The translations under genes and the position numbers were made by a program. Below, piece by piece: positions 1-9,124 of a stretch of DNA of 64,000 nt. The notes below the pieces were generated by a model, which was not told the origin of the DNA, made no database searches, and worked only from the letters and a program-made list of their open reading frames with translations. Source of the DNA: an uncultured Acetatifactor sp. (lineage in GTDB: Bacteria > Bacillota > Clostridia > Lachnospirales > Lachnospiraceae); assembly GCA_910589035.1 (NCBI GenBank), contig CAJUSI010000048.1, forward strand, positions 1-64,000, given 5' to 3'. Every line of letters begins with the position of its first letter. Positions within the stretch are counted from its first letter, which is position 1.

Positions 1-132
1 CCAAGGGTTTGCCTACAGCTTCCTTCAGATTCCACCTCACGATGGACACCCTTGCTGTTCAGCTATACACTTCCTCGTTGCCCAGGCGTGTTCGGGACTT
101 TCACCCGTTAGAGCGCGCCCATGGCGCGCAAA
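1..132 (-). mobile_element. Group II intron, 5' part of domain I (runs off left edge)
   Basis: Read on the minus strand, this stretch has the look of the start of a bacterial group II intron ribozyme. A GC-only hairpin (GCGCGCC, loop ATG, GGCGCGC) is followed by GGGTGAAAGTCCC and by GTGGAATCTGAAGGAAGC, phrases typical of domain I. The 5' splice boundary should lie near 130-133; the usual GUGYG start is not exact here (GTTTGCG). The reverse transcriptase ORF and the 3' end would be left of the window. Identification rests on recalled similarity, not on a covariance search. Confidence 0.65.
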
Positions 133-133
133 C

Positions 134-300
134 CAAAAAACGCTTGCGCGGCAAAATACCACGCAAGCGCACAAAGTAAAGCTATAATCTATATTTCGAC
201 ATATTTCGCATCGTATGACGTAATATCCTTGTCCGGGGTCTGGGCTTTTATTGACAAATCTGTGGGGCGGACAATATAGAAAGACACGGCGTAACCTCAT
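134..300 (-). other. Short ORF entering the group II intron (possible interrupted host gene)
   Basis: An open frame starts at 300 and runs into the intron. It reads about 56 residues before the predicted splice site and is cysteine-containing (CEIC, CAC). There is no good ribosome site: only GGCGG lies upstream. It could be the 5' exon of the gene the intron inserted into, or chance. I do not recognise the protein. Confidence 0.25.
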
Positions 301-315
301 TTTGCCGCCGCGTCA

Positions 316-358
316 ATAAAAAACGGCAGTCTTGAAATCTGTTATTTCAAAACCGCCG
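316..358 (-). terminator. Intrinsic terminator downstream of the EFR1 gene
   Basis: On the minus strand a hairpin has outer arms CGGC/GCCG and inner arms TTGAAAT/ATTTCAA with a 5 nt loop. It is followed by TTTTTT and ATTG. It lies about 100 bases past the stop of the EFR1 gene and would end that transcript. A second 7 bp inverted repeat (CACGACG/CGTCGTG) sits at 389-416. Confidence 0.7.
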
Positions 359-462
359 ATAAATTAAAGCATGAGAATATAATTGCTACACGACGATTTT
401 TTCCTTTGCCGTCGTGCGGCAATATTTTAATGACCTTTAGACGAAATATCTTATAGAGCATT

Positions 463-1242
463 TCATTGTTTGATTGTGAATGATAACAATTTTGAAGGAG
501 TTGAATGCTTGCTTAATGATAATGCTTTTGCTGGACAATGGTGGATACATCGGTAGCAGTTTTCGCATTTTGTGCTGTTGAACAAGGGATAACCCGAGTT
601 ACTTCTTTCCCAAGCATAATGCGGACAATTTCCAATGCATCGGCCACACTTAATACACTTATCTTGATGCAAAAATATCTTGAAAGTAATCATTTGCCCT
701 ATAAACTTATTAGGGGCATTTATAACACTACTAAAACGGAATTGTGGCACATATCCGTACAACTGTTTTGTTTGTATTTGCGCCAAAAAATCCATACAGT
801 CTAACTGTATTTTTGCGTATATATTTTTCTCAAAGCAAAAAAATCTTTTTATAAATGGAAGAATTAGTGCGCCGTCACTTGCTGGAGCCCGATAATCTTG
901 GTCTTTAATTGTGATGATGTTTTTCTTTAATAATCGCTTTGCCAATAGTCTGTTAGTGTTACATGAGCACAAAGCCCTTGTATTAAAAATAAAGGCGGGT
1001 ATCCTTTTTCTCAATGGCGGCAACGAATCGAAATAATCGTTGACAATATTAGATGGTGCTCCATGATAAACCGGAGTGCCAATTATGAAAGCATCATAAG
1101 TTATAAAGTTAATAACTGCACAGTTTTCAATAGAATATAAATCTACGATATAGTTTTTGGTATGTAAAAGACAATCCTGTATAAGCTCTGCGACTTTTCT
1201 CGTTGAACCTACACCAGAAAAGTATAACACTAATATTTTCAT
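463..1242 (-). CDS. EFR1 family flavodoxin-ferredoxin fusion
   Basis: A 259-residue protein with a flavodoxin-like N-terminal half and a two-cluster ferredoxin tail. Residues 1-14 carry a flavodoxin phosphate-loop pattern (YFSGVGST). Two CxxCxxCxxxCP motifs give cysteines 196/199/202/206 and 226/229/232/236, enough for two [4Fe-4S] clusters. The arrangement matches the EFR1 family of clostridial cytoplasmic electron carriers; the physiological partner is unknown. The start at 1242 is preferred to an upstream in-frame ATG because GAGGAG sits 6-11 bases before it and the flavodoxin motif begins directly there. It is a single-gene unit with a terminator at 316-358. Confidence 0.85.
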   Translation of the reverse strand: MKILVLYFSGVGSTRKVAELIQDCLLHTKNYIVDLYSIENCAVINFITYDAFIIGTPVYHGAPSNIVNDYFDSLPPLRKRIPAFIFNTRALCSCNTNRLLAKRLLKKNIITIKDQDYRAPASDGALILPFIKRFFCFEKNIYAKIQLDCMDFLAQIQTKQLYGYVPQFRFSSVINAPNKFIGQMITFKIFLHQDKCIKCGRCIGNCPHYAWERSNSGYPLFNSTKCENCYRCIHHCPAKALSLSKHSTPSKLLSFTIKQ

Positions 1243-1326
1243 TCCCTGCTCCTCTTTAATGGAAATGCCACACTTGAGACATTTCTTTGTCTGTAGTATA
1301 ATGAAAGAGCACTGCAAAATCAAGTT

Positions 1327-1899
1327 TTACATTAGCTGTTTGGGGTTTCGTCCGTGGATAAATAACATATTCAAATAGTTTTCTATACAATCACCCGATA
1401 AGAAAATACTGTCATCAAATAGAGTGTAAATATTTCCGCTTTCAGCGACACAAGTTATTCCGTCTGGTTCAACAGTCCCTATGGGAAATAGTTTTTCTCC
1501 GATTACCTGTTCTGCCGTTTTCAAATCAATTACGATTTCAAAGTCCAAAAAAGCAGTCCACGCATCAAAAGTAAAAGTTGCTCCATTATAGGTATCAATA
1601 GATTTCTTTTCGCTTAAGTCATTTAATCGCTCCAAGGCGCACAAATACCCTTTCTCTAAACGATTGGCATCACCGCCATATTTCTCAAAAAAATATTGTC
1701 CACATTTCGGTGAAAACTCCCGAAATTTCATACCGCCAAATAAGTGTAAAATTTTCCTTGCATACTCAAAACATTGAATACCACTTTTTTGTTCTATTTT
1801 CTCTATCCAGCTATCCGCTAAAAGAAAATCTCTTTTTTCTGTCCAGCCATTATCTATCAAAACTAAATACACATATTCGTCTACCAGGGAGATATTCAT
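1327..1899 (-). CDS. SUKH-3 family immunity-like protein
   Basis: A 190-residue protein resembling SUKH-3 immunity proteins. These are thought to neutralise polymorphic (contact-dependent or secreted) toxins in the cytoplasm. Typical family phrases are visible: DNGWTEKRD near residue 18, then the helix ending HLFGG, and a C-terminal block with GEKLFPIG and ESGNIYTL. The start at 1899 is chosen for GGAGGG placed 9-10 bases upstream; longer in-frame starts lack ribosome sites. No toxin gene lies next to it, so it is an orphan immunity gene, common where toxin clusters have decayed. It ends 84 bases before the EFR1 start and could be co-transcribed with it. Confidence 0.65.
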   Translation of the reverse strand: MNISLVDEYVYLVLIDNGWTEKRDFLLADSWIEKIEQKSGIQCFEYARKILHLFGGMKFREFSPKCGQYFFEKYGGDANRLEKGYLCALERLNDLSEKKSIDTYNGATFTFDAWTAFLDFEIVIDLKTAEQVIGEKLFPIGTVEPDGITCVAESGNIYTLFDDSIFLSGDCIENYLNMLFIHGRNPKQLM

Positions 1900-2164
1900 A
1901 TAACTCAGTCCCTCCATATCCAACATAGGATTAAGTATATCACATTCCCGCACAACACTCCACCCATCTTTAGGACAAAATGTCTTAAAGTACAGCCGCC
2001 CCATGTTAGCTTTTGTGGGACAAATAGGGCGCATGACATATAAACATACCCCCTGCCGAACGCACCCGGAAACCCTTGATATAAGCGGCTTCCAAACGCC
2101 TAAATGCTTACATTCCAGCCGTGGAAAATAAGCGGTTTTTACAGCGCGTTCAACCCTATCCCCC

Positions 2165-2194
2165 CCGCCCTTTCCCATTCATGGGAAAGGGCGG
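2165..2194. repeat. Perfect 14 bp inverted repeat with 2-base loop
   Basis: The arms CCGCCCTTTCCCAT and ATGGGAAAGGGCGG are exact reverse complements separated by TC. Neither flank has a T-run, so it is not a standard intrinsic terminator. It sits between the truncated CpaB-like ORF and the SUKH-3 gene and may be part of a small inserted repeat element. Confidence 0.8.
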
Positions 2195-2223
2195 CGGCTC
2201 TGGAGAATATACCACCAGATTCC

Positions 2224-2424
2224 CTATTTAAAAATGCGCGGGGACAACGATTGCTTTGGGACATTTTGTCTCGAAGTCACTACCCGATATTTATACTTTG
2301 CAGGTGGAATGGCCGGGGTCTGCTGGGGGCCGCCCAGCAGCAGGTTCATGAATGCCCTGACAGCCACAAAGGCGACAACGGCTATCACCGCAAGAATAAT
2401 GATACGTTTTGTGTCAATCGACAT
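2224..2424 (-). pseudogene. Truncated CpaB-like membrane protein (N-terminal piece)
   Basis: A 66-residue ORF with a very good ribosome site (GGGAGGGAATAGAAA before ATG). It has one transmembrane segment at about residues 8-29, a proline-rich linker, then YRVVTSRQNVPK. That pattern resembles the N-terminus of Flp-pilus assembly protein CpaB, which has one membrane anchor followed by an SAF domain. CpaB proteins usually exceed 200 residues, so this looks cut off about 10 residues into the SAF domain, close to the hairpin at 2165. No other pilus genes are nearby. It could also be an intact small membrane protein of unknown role. Confidence 0.45.
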
Positions 2425-2453
2425 TTTCTATTCCCTCCCTATCCTCTATATAA

Positions 2454-2577
2454 CCTCTCGGAATCTCCGAGCCGCATTTTTCGGGCCTTTTAAGATTCCA
2501 ATTTTGCTGATTCCTCCACCTTTTTACGGAAAACCCAAATCAGAAACCGCTGTTCTCTGCCGAAGGATTCCGAGAGG
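2454..2577. repeat. 124 bp segment with 12 bp terminal inverted repeats
   Basis: CCTCTCGGAATC at 2454-2465 is the exact reverse complement of GATTCCGAGAGG at 2566-2577. The enclosed DNA has no ORF with a ribosome site. The size and ends resemble a miniature inverted-repeat element, but no target-site duplication was confirmed. The GATTCCGAGAG motif recurs near 57,278 and, with one change, near 48,587. Confidence 0.45.
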
Positions 2578-2633
2578 CTATCAATTGACATCACGGATTC
2601 TCTGTATTATAATTCGCTTATACATTTGTAATG

Positions 2634-3008
2634 TCATAAAAATTGTATCAGCAAGACACCTCCGGCTTTATAAAGAATCAAACAGATTTCCTTATACTGC
2701 ATCATGTGAGTAAAAAGTTTGGAGTAATACTCTTTGGAACTGTCTTTTTCAAAGCTGATGGCGGAGTCGGAGACAAAATCATCCGTGACCTTGTCCAGCC
2801 ATTTTTTCAGGACGTCCTCTTTGCTTTCGAAATTGCGGTAAAAGGAGGCCCTGCCCACACTTGCATGGCTGCATATTTCACTTACAGTAATCTCACTGAA
2901 CGGGACATCTTTCAACAGTTTTAAAAGGGCGTCCGTGATATGTTCTATGGTGTAGGCAGTTCTGGCTTCGTTGCTCAGCGGCGATACATTTTTGGCGTTT
3001 TGTCTCAT
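2634..3008 (-). pseudogene. TetR family regulator, C-terminally truncated
   Basis: A 124-residue protein that begins as a TetR regulator: helices around residues 15-60 include FSEITVSEIC and GRASFYRNFESKE, the DNA-binding helix-turn-helix and following helix. Regulators of this family are normally near 190 residues with a C-terminal ligand/dimer domain. Here the ORF diverges after ILYKAG and stops, leaving only part of that domain. The start at 3008 has a GGATGGGG ribosome site and is followed directly by the conserved region. It is divergent to the membrane GDPD gene and may once have controlled it. DNA binding is possible, but dimerisation is doubtful. Confidence 0.7.
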
Positions 3009-3045
3009 TTTTCCCCATCCCTTGACAGTGAATGCACTGCCGGAG

Positions 3046-4952
3046 ATGTGGGGCTTCCAGATTCTTGCGGCGCTCCTCATGGCCGTACCCACCTCCATCC
3101 TCTCAAAGCTCATGTCATGGACTGCGGAATCGGCAGGCGGCGCAGTGACCACGGCAAACGGAAAGGAGCTGTTGCTTAGCTGGCGCACTCCGGTGCTGCT
3201 CCTTCTGGGAGGATTTCTGATCTTCTGGTATGTCATCATGGAAATCTTTGCTCAGATACACATGCACGAGGATGTCCTGAACGGACGCCGGGCCGGCATC
3301 CTGCAGGAAGTTGGAAAGGGCATCCGTTCTTTCCGTCGTTTCCTGTCGCCCACAAGGATTTTGATTCTGCTGTATATTTTTATTGCCGTGCCCCTCTGCG
3401 GCATAGGCTTTTCCATCAGCCTGTCCAGTTCCTTTTATATCCCGAATTTCATCATGGATGTCATAAAGGCCACGCCCCTCTATGCTTTCGCCTACTGCGC
3501 GCTGATTCTGGCTCTGGCATGGGTGGGATATCGCTCTATTTTTCCGTCCACGCCATGCTGATAGACGGAATGGCACCCGCCGAGGCCAGGAAAGAATCCC
3601 GCCGTATCCTCAAGGCCCATGGCAGGAAATTCATTTTCGGCATGCTGAAGCATGTATTCTTTATCATACTGATTCTGATTGCCGCATTTCTTGTTTTCAA
3701 TTTTTTGCCCTATGTAGGGCTGGAAAATATGGGGAAGGAGCTTCCACAGGGATACAATGCGGACTTTCTGCGCTTTGCCGGCTCTTCCGCCCAGGATGCT
3801 ATAGAATATACAGACAGTTTCAGTTCTGCGGCAGGAATGGACAATTTAGCCGGAGCGGACAGCGTCGCCGGATTGGACATCCCCTCCGGGACAACCTCCT
3901 TGACAGAAACCGACATAGCCGTCATCTTCTACCGCTTCCTCTGCTGCCTCGCCGTTTTGATGGGCTCCTATCTGGACTCCGTGGTGCTTCTGCTCTGCGG
4001 CGCTTACCTGATGCTGCGCTTTACCAGGTATTATCTGGAATTCACAAGGGGCGCCTGCGCATCCTGGCCGGAACGCCCCAGGAAATCCCGCTATGGCTGG
4101 AAATTCCTGACCATGATCGGCGTATTCGCCCTGATATTCCTGCTGTCCGTTTTGGCAGGCCTTTTCTACCACCAGTTTTTTGTCCTCCCGGAGCCGGTAA
4201 AGATCATCGCCCACCGGGCAGGCGGCACGGAAGCCTCCGAAAACTCCATTGAAGGGCTGTATGCCGCCATGGAATACGGTTGCTACGGCAGCGAAATCGA
4301 CGTCCAGCGCACAAAGGACGGATATTACATCATCAACCATGACAGCGACTTCAAACGGCTCACCGGGACGGCCAGATCTCCCCAGGACATGACCCTGGAA
4401 GAAATTCGGGCGCTGCGGATCAAGGATATCACCGGCAGCGGCGCGGAGCTGCCCGTGGTGACCCTGGAAGAAATGCTGGATGTAATCAAAGGGAAGGAAA
4501 AGCTGTATATCGAACTGAAGGGAAGCACCGCGGACAGGCAGATGGTGGACGACCTGGCCCGCATCATCCGGGAGAGGGACTGCGTTCAGGATGTGGCCCT
4601 TATCTCCCTGAATTACAGCATCATCGACTACGCCGAGACAAAGTATCCGGAGTTTGAGACCGGCACCCTGTTCTTCGCCGGGATCGGCAATGTGGCCCGG
4701 CTGAACTGCGACCTGCTGATCATGGAGGAGCAGATTGCCACGGACTTTCGGGTGGAGCAGGTTCATAGTGCCGGAAAACAGGCCATTGTATGGACGGTGA
4801 ACACGGCCCAGTCCATGTACCGCTTTCTGGACAGCGGCGTGGACGCAGTGATCACGGACGAAATCCGGCTGGCACATGAAACGCAGCAAAAACTTGATGC
4901 CCGAAGCGACCTGCAGGTCATCCAGGACAAGCTTGCGGGCATCTGGGAATGA
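3046..4952 (+). pseudogene. Membrane glycerophosphodiester phosphodiesterase, frameshifted
   Basis: Two frames together encode a membrane GDPD: an N-terminal multi-helix membrane domain (about 3046-4180) followed by a catalytic domain. The latter shows IIAHRAGG, ENSIEGL, SEIDVQ and INHDSDFKRL, the metal and acid-base residues of GDPD enzymes that cleave glycerophosphodiesters to glycerol 3-phosphate. The first frame ends at 3561 and the second is open from 3519. One lost base near 3527-3530, around GGGATATC, restores a continuous protein. The second frame alone would leave three to four membrane helices plus the catalytic domain. The true start is unresolved: no ATG or GTG near 3028-3046 has a proper ribosome site. 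The frameshift may be real or a sequencing error. Confidence 0.75.
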
Positions 4953-5271
4953 ACATTCCTGAGGCAGGCCGTTGCGGAACTCCTGGACATGGTGGTGAGC
5001 CTGAAGAACCGGAACTGCGAACTGGATGAAAAAAGGAGATGTCTTATTTCCCCACCTCATGAAAAGTAACTTCTACTCCTGCGAGGAGCTTTCCCAGAAG
5101 CTTTCTCATTTGAAAAAAGACTTGCATTTTCCTGAAAATCATATATACTATCAGTATACTGATATTTTCACATCAAGTGAATCTTTTTAATCATGCATGG
5201 CTTATGGCCATGGTATTGGCGTATCGCCGAATTATCATCGAGGAATGTTACAGGAAAAAGGAGAATTGCGT
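4953..5271. other. Intergenic region with remnant frames and a promoter
   Basis: The first 100 bases hold a short frame (AVAELLDMVVSLKNR) that looks like a coiled-coil remnant without a start. From 5122 there is a promoter-like pair with a palindrome, listed separately. An upstream in-frame ATG at 5197 has no ribosome site. Confidence 0.4.
5122..5164 (+). promoter_or_regulatory. Promoter with overlapping 16 bp palindrome
   Basis: TTGCAT at 5122-5127 and TATACT at 5144-5149 are 16 bases apart. A perfect 16 bp palindrome, TATCAGTATACTGATA, at 5149-5164 touches the -10 box and covers the likely transcription start. This layout suggests an operator for a dimeric repressor controlling the DUF2325 gene at 5272. 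Confidence 0.55.
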
Positions 5272-7008
5272 ATGGCAGAGAAGAGAGGAACTATTGTATA
5301 TGAAGGGATCCGGAAGGTAATCAACGGGAAGGCGATTTTCATGCGCCAGTGCCTGTGCTACAAGGATGTCGTAAAAATGATCGTGGAAAACCTGGAGAAA
5401 GGAACACTGCCCGACGGACTGCAGCACGATGTTTTATACCTGCGGGACAGGGGGGTTGCCAGCCTGACATTTAATGAGAAGAACCTGGAGGAGCTTTTTG
5501 ACCAGCTGTTCCTGGGAAAGATGGCCAGGTTCAAAAAGGAATCGAATGGCCAGCTCTATGAGCTGTACACGCTGCCAATGTCCCGAAATGGGGAGGAAAT
5601 CCAGCTGGATGTCACATATCCAATGGTCTACGGCATTGTCAACAATGACAGGTGCAGGGCAGCGATTGCGGAAGAAATAAAGGAGCGGGGCAAATATTAC
5701 GCTTGCTTCGAGCAGTCAGGATATAGAAACCCTTTCTTCGAAGGCTTTTTCCGGGCGGAACAGATCTGGGACGCCCGCCTTCTGCTGGGACTATTGGACA
5801 GGCTGCGCCGGGATAGGAAGGATGGGGACTGCTACCGCCAGCTGATGAGGATCATTTATGCCGGATACGGCTCTCTAAAAAGACAGCTCAAAACAAGGAA
5901 TGCGATAACCGGGACGATGATGAAGGAGATTCTGGGCGAGAATGTCCCGGTCGAGAATGCCATGCTGTCTACGGTAAGCAGAATGATGCTGCTGATGGTA
6001 ATGGCCGAGGACATGGGAATCCCCTATGAATGGGATTATAATACGCTGGTGATGCTCCATTTCTTCGAAAGCTCCATTGACCAATTGACGAACGGAGAGA
6101 GCGCCTATGGGGATCTGACGGATTTCGAGACAGACCAGAGGGAATTTTTCCAAAAATATGACGAAAAATATTCCTCCCACAGTTCCCTGCTGGGAATGCT
6201 CCACGAAGGCGAGCTAGAGCAGATGGCCGACCTGGTACTGCGGGTCTTCGGCCTGTACCAGATGAGCCCGATAAAGTTCTGGGGATATGACCTTTCAGAG
6301 GAAGAGACCAGATGCCTGATGAGGCAGCGTGAGCGGTGGTCGCAGCGCACCTATGCCACAGGGTTGATTCTGGCACAGCTGTGCAAGTATATCCGGCAGC
6401 TGGAGGAACAGTCCCTGCTGGCTTCGAAAGACTACGCGGGAATGTAGCTTCAAATCGCGCAGCGTGAAAAAGAGGAACTCTGTCTGCGGCAAAAGCAGAA
6501 AGAAAAGGAGCTGGAACAGCTTGCTTTAGAAAAACGGAGGTTGCAGGATACGATTTTGAAACAGGAGCAGGAACTGCAGAGACTGCAGAAGCAAGCAGCC
6601 GGGCAGAAACACCAGATAGCCGCGCAGCAGACCGAGCTGGGGGAAATGCGCTCCTATCTCTATTCCCTCAGCGAAGGCTGGGAGGAAGGGAATGGGGAAG
6701 CCTGCGCTGAGACAAAGCTGCCCGAATGGAACGAAAAGAAAGTGCTCGTGGTAGGCGGGCACACCAACTGGCAGAATAAGCTGCGGGAGCTTTTCCCGAA
6801 ATGGCAATTTATCTCTGCGGGCCAGAACAGCCTGGATGATAAGATGATAAGGGGAAAGGACTGTATCATATGCAACACGGAAGTCCTGGCACATTCCTGC
6901 TACTATAAGATATTATCCGGCAGGGAAAGGCGGCAGAAATTATGCTATGTGCACAGCAATAATATCCAGAAATGCTTAAGGGAGCTGGCACCGCAGCTGG
7001 GAGTCTGA
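5272..7008 (+). pseudogene. DUF2325-containing protein interrupted by in-frame TAG
   Basis: The frame from 5272 encodes a helical N-terminal region of 391 residues, then TAG at 6445-6447, then continues in the same frame to 7008. The part after TAG is a charged coiled coil (REKEELCLRQKQKEKELEQ) and a DUF2325 domain near the end, with KVLVVGGHTNW, IICNTEVLAHS and LCYVHSNN. Without the stop it would be one 578-residue protein. TAG is one base from CAG (Gln), which fits the coiled coil. Start at 5272: AAGGAG lies 9 bases upstream. Function is unknown; DUF2325 proteins are uncharacterised. The stop may be a nonsense mutation, an error or a suppressed codon. Confidence 0.7.
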
Positions 7009-7050
7009 CATAAGCCAACTGCGGGAGCCCATCAACAATCCCGGCGCGCT

Positions 7051-7425
7051 CTACCCCTGCTCGTTCAGCGCCTGCAGCACCGCCTCATACACCGCCCGGA
7101 TATCCGGCGCGGAGCTGATGCCCTCCGCCAGGGTCATCTTCTTGGCGTACTCAATCATGGGATTCGCCATCAGCTCCGGCACCATCTGGTCAGGCATCTG
7201 CTTTCCCAAAGGCTGCTTCATGATCTCTCCCAGAGTGCTGTCCAGGGTGAAGCGCAGCTCCGTCCTTGCCTCCTTGATGCCCCGCACGAACTGGGGCTTC
7301 ACATAGAACCTGTGATATCCGGCCTCCAGTTGGTTGGTCCCACCGATTTTGCGGTACATCCAGTCCCCGATGGAACCGTTGGCATAATGGTTCATGGAAT
7401 TCAGTCCTGGATGGGGCATGGCCCC
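7051..7425 (-). pseudogene. Alpha-L-rhamnosidase (GH78-like) C-terminal remnant
   Basis: About 125 residues matching the end of a GH78-type enzyme: LNSMNHYANGSIGDWMYR is a hallmark block of the (alpha/alpha)6 barrel, followed by a C-terminal helical tail (NPMIEYAKKMTL). Full enzymes are 700-1000 residues, so most of the gene is missing. The frame upstream of about 7425 no longer resembles the family. It has no start or ribosome site and is a dead remnant of plant or microbial glycan use. Confidence 0.6.
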
Positions 7426-7536
7426 GTCGGGACAGCGCAGAGCTGGCAAAAAACGTGCCAGCCCTGCGCAATGCTCTATCTATCAGGTATGTATCCCATA
7501 GTATGCCTTTTTCATGTCCTAAAGACATAAATAAAA

Positions 7537-7580
7537 TGCTAAGTCATAGATTTTAAACTATGGTTTAGCACTATTTTTTT
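7537..7580 (-). terminator. Bidirectional hairpin terminator
   Basis: Arms TGCTAA/TTAGCA and CATAG/CTATG form a stem with one internal GT/GT mismatch and an 8-base loop. T-rich tails follow on both strands (TTTTTTT on plus, TTTTATTT on minus). It lies about 60-100 bases past the stop of the polysaccharide deacetylase. Confidence 0.6.
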
Positions 7581-7642
7581 AATTCAACTCCGAAAGGCAG
7601 GTATCATAACACAAAACAGTCGACTTTACACTATTTTTGCAA

Positions 7643-8344
7643 TCAGTCAAACAAAATCTCCTCCACCGTCACAAAGGTATACCCCTCCTCCAGCAGCTCA
7701 TCAATAGCCTGCAACGCCGCAGTCACCGATGTGTCATAATAGTCATGCATCAGAATAATGTCATTCTCCCCTGTCCTGCTGACGATCTTCTCCGTGATCC
7801 GCCCCACATTCCGGGAGCTCCAGTCCAGGGGATCAACGGTCCAGAGTACGGGAAACATATTCAGCTCCTTCTCGAAGCTTTTATCCCAGGAACCATAGGG
7901 AGGCCGCACATACTGTATCTCCTCCCCGGTGATTTCCTTCAATATTTCATTTGTCTTAATCAGCTCATCCCGGAATTTGTCCCGGTTATTCCTGGTCAGC
8001 TGAATATGGCTGTATGTATGATTGCCTATTAAGTGGCCTTCGTTTATCATCCTTTCGATAATATCCGGATGCAGTTCCGCATGCTCCCCCGTCACAAAAA
8101 AGGACGCCACCACTCCCCTCTCCTTTAAACCGTCCAACAGCTGCTCCGTGTAATAAGGATGGGGGCCGTCATCGAAAGTAATGGCAATTTTCTTCACATC
8201 CGCCGTCTCCAGATCCATATCCCCGTCAATCCGCACGATTCCGCTGTCCGATGCCACCGACATATCCCGCAGGCCTTCTATCGTTAAAAAAAGCAATCCC
8301 GCTATAAAATCAAACAGTAGGATTGCCCTTATCAATTTCTTCAT
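7643..8344 (-). CDS. Polysaccharide deacetylase (NodB domain)
   Basis: A 233-residue carbohydrate esterase family 4 protein. A membrane anchor or signal sequence covers residues 5-22, so the enzyme acts outside the membrane. The NodB motifs are complete: TFDDGPH at 56-62 (catalytic base and metal Asp), HTYSH at 109-113 (metal His pair), RPPYGSW at 147-153, WTVDPLDW, and ILMHD at 197-201. It probably removes acetyl groups from peptidoglycan or another N-acetylated glycan. It stands alone between a terminator and the queH gene. Confidence 0.9.
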   Translation of the reverse strand: MKKLIRAILLFDFIAGLLFLTIEGLRDMSVASDSGIVRIDGDMDLETADVKKIAITFDDGPHPYYTEQLLDGLKERGVVASFFVTGEHAELHPDIIERMINEGHLIGNHTYSHIQLTRNNRDKFRDELIKTNEILKEITGEEIQYVRPPYGSWDKSFEKELNMFPVLWTVDPLDWSSRNVGRITEKIVSRTGENDIILMHDYYDTSVTAALQAIDELLEEGYTFVTVEEILFD

Positions 8345-8453
8345 ATCAAATCTCGACCCTTGCGCTTCTCTTTCTGCATTATATGCGGACTCCTGCGTTA
8401 GAATTCCCGTTTTTACGGCAGATGCCTCCCGGAATCACCGGTTTACAGGTCTT

Positions 8454-9098
8454 TTAAGCTTCCGGTTTTACGGAAGGCTGTCTCCTGGAATAGGTACAGC
8501 CGCAGTAATCCTGGCGGTAAAGGCCGTACTGCGCGGACAGCTCAATGGAACGCTTATAGCCTTCCTTTTTCTTAAAATCGGAAGGAAGCCACAAAGTCCC
8601 GTATTCCTCCGCCAGCGCCTGCCCGATCTCGTTCAGCTTCCGGGCATTTTTCAGGGGGCTGATGGTCAATGTGGTGCAAAAATAATCAAATCCCGCCTCT
8701 GAACTACGCCTTGCAGTCTCCCTCAGACGCAGCTCATAGCATCGAAAGCATCTCTCTCCGCCCTCCGGGCAGGTTTCCAGTCCCCTGGCAGTCTCAATAA
8801 AGCGCTCCGGTTCATAATCCCCCTCCGCCACCGAGATTGGATATCCTTTTTTCTCCTCATTGTAGGCGGCGATCAGGCGCTGCTGCTCCGCCGCCCGCTT
8901 CCTGTATTCCTCCGAAGCGGAGATATTGGGATTATAGTAGAACACCGTTATCCGGAAGATACCGCATAGATATTCCAGCACATAGCTGCTGCAGGGAGCG
9001 CAGCAGCTATGCAGGAAAAGGGTCGGAGCCCTGCGGCCCTCCCCTGCCAGTCCACCGATTATCTTATCCAGTTCCTTCTGATAGTTTACCTGGTTCAT
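8454..9098 (-). CDS. queH: Epoxyqueuosine reductase QueH
   Basis: A 214-residue QueH (former DUF208) enzyme, which reduces epoxyqueuosine to queuosine in tRNA anticodons, replacing QueG. Four conserved cysteine sites are visible: SCCAPCSS at 31-38, CFRC at 117-120 and DYCGC at 197-201, used for an iron-sulfur cluster and a second metal. Length is typical. The start at 9098 is the only ATG before the conserved core. Other queuosine genes are not in the window, so it probably acts on salvaged precursor or partners encoded elsewhere. An array of 20 bp repeats lies directly upstream. Confidence 0.92.
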   Translation of the reverse strand: MNQVNYQKELDKIIGGLAGEGRRAPTLFLHSCCAPCSSYVLEYLCGIFRITVFYYNPNISASEEYRKRAAEQQRLIAAYNEEKKGYPISVAEGDYEPERFIETARGLETCPEGGERCFRCYELRLRETARRSSEAGFDYFCTTLTISPLKNARKLNEIGQALAEEYGTLWLPSDFKKKEGYKRSIELSAQYGLYRQDYCGCTYSRRQPSVKPEA

Positions 9099-9124
9099 GT
9101 TATCTCCCTGTATGCCTGCATCCC

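Noticed and set aside
6445..6447. Pyrrolysine or recoded TAG
   Set aside because: No pyrrolysine genes or methylamine methyltransferase context; a Gln-to-stop change is simpler. Kept only as a general readthrough question.
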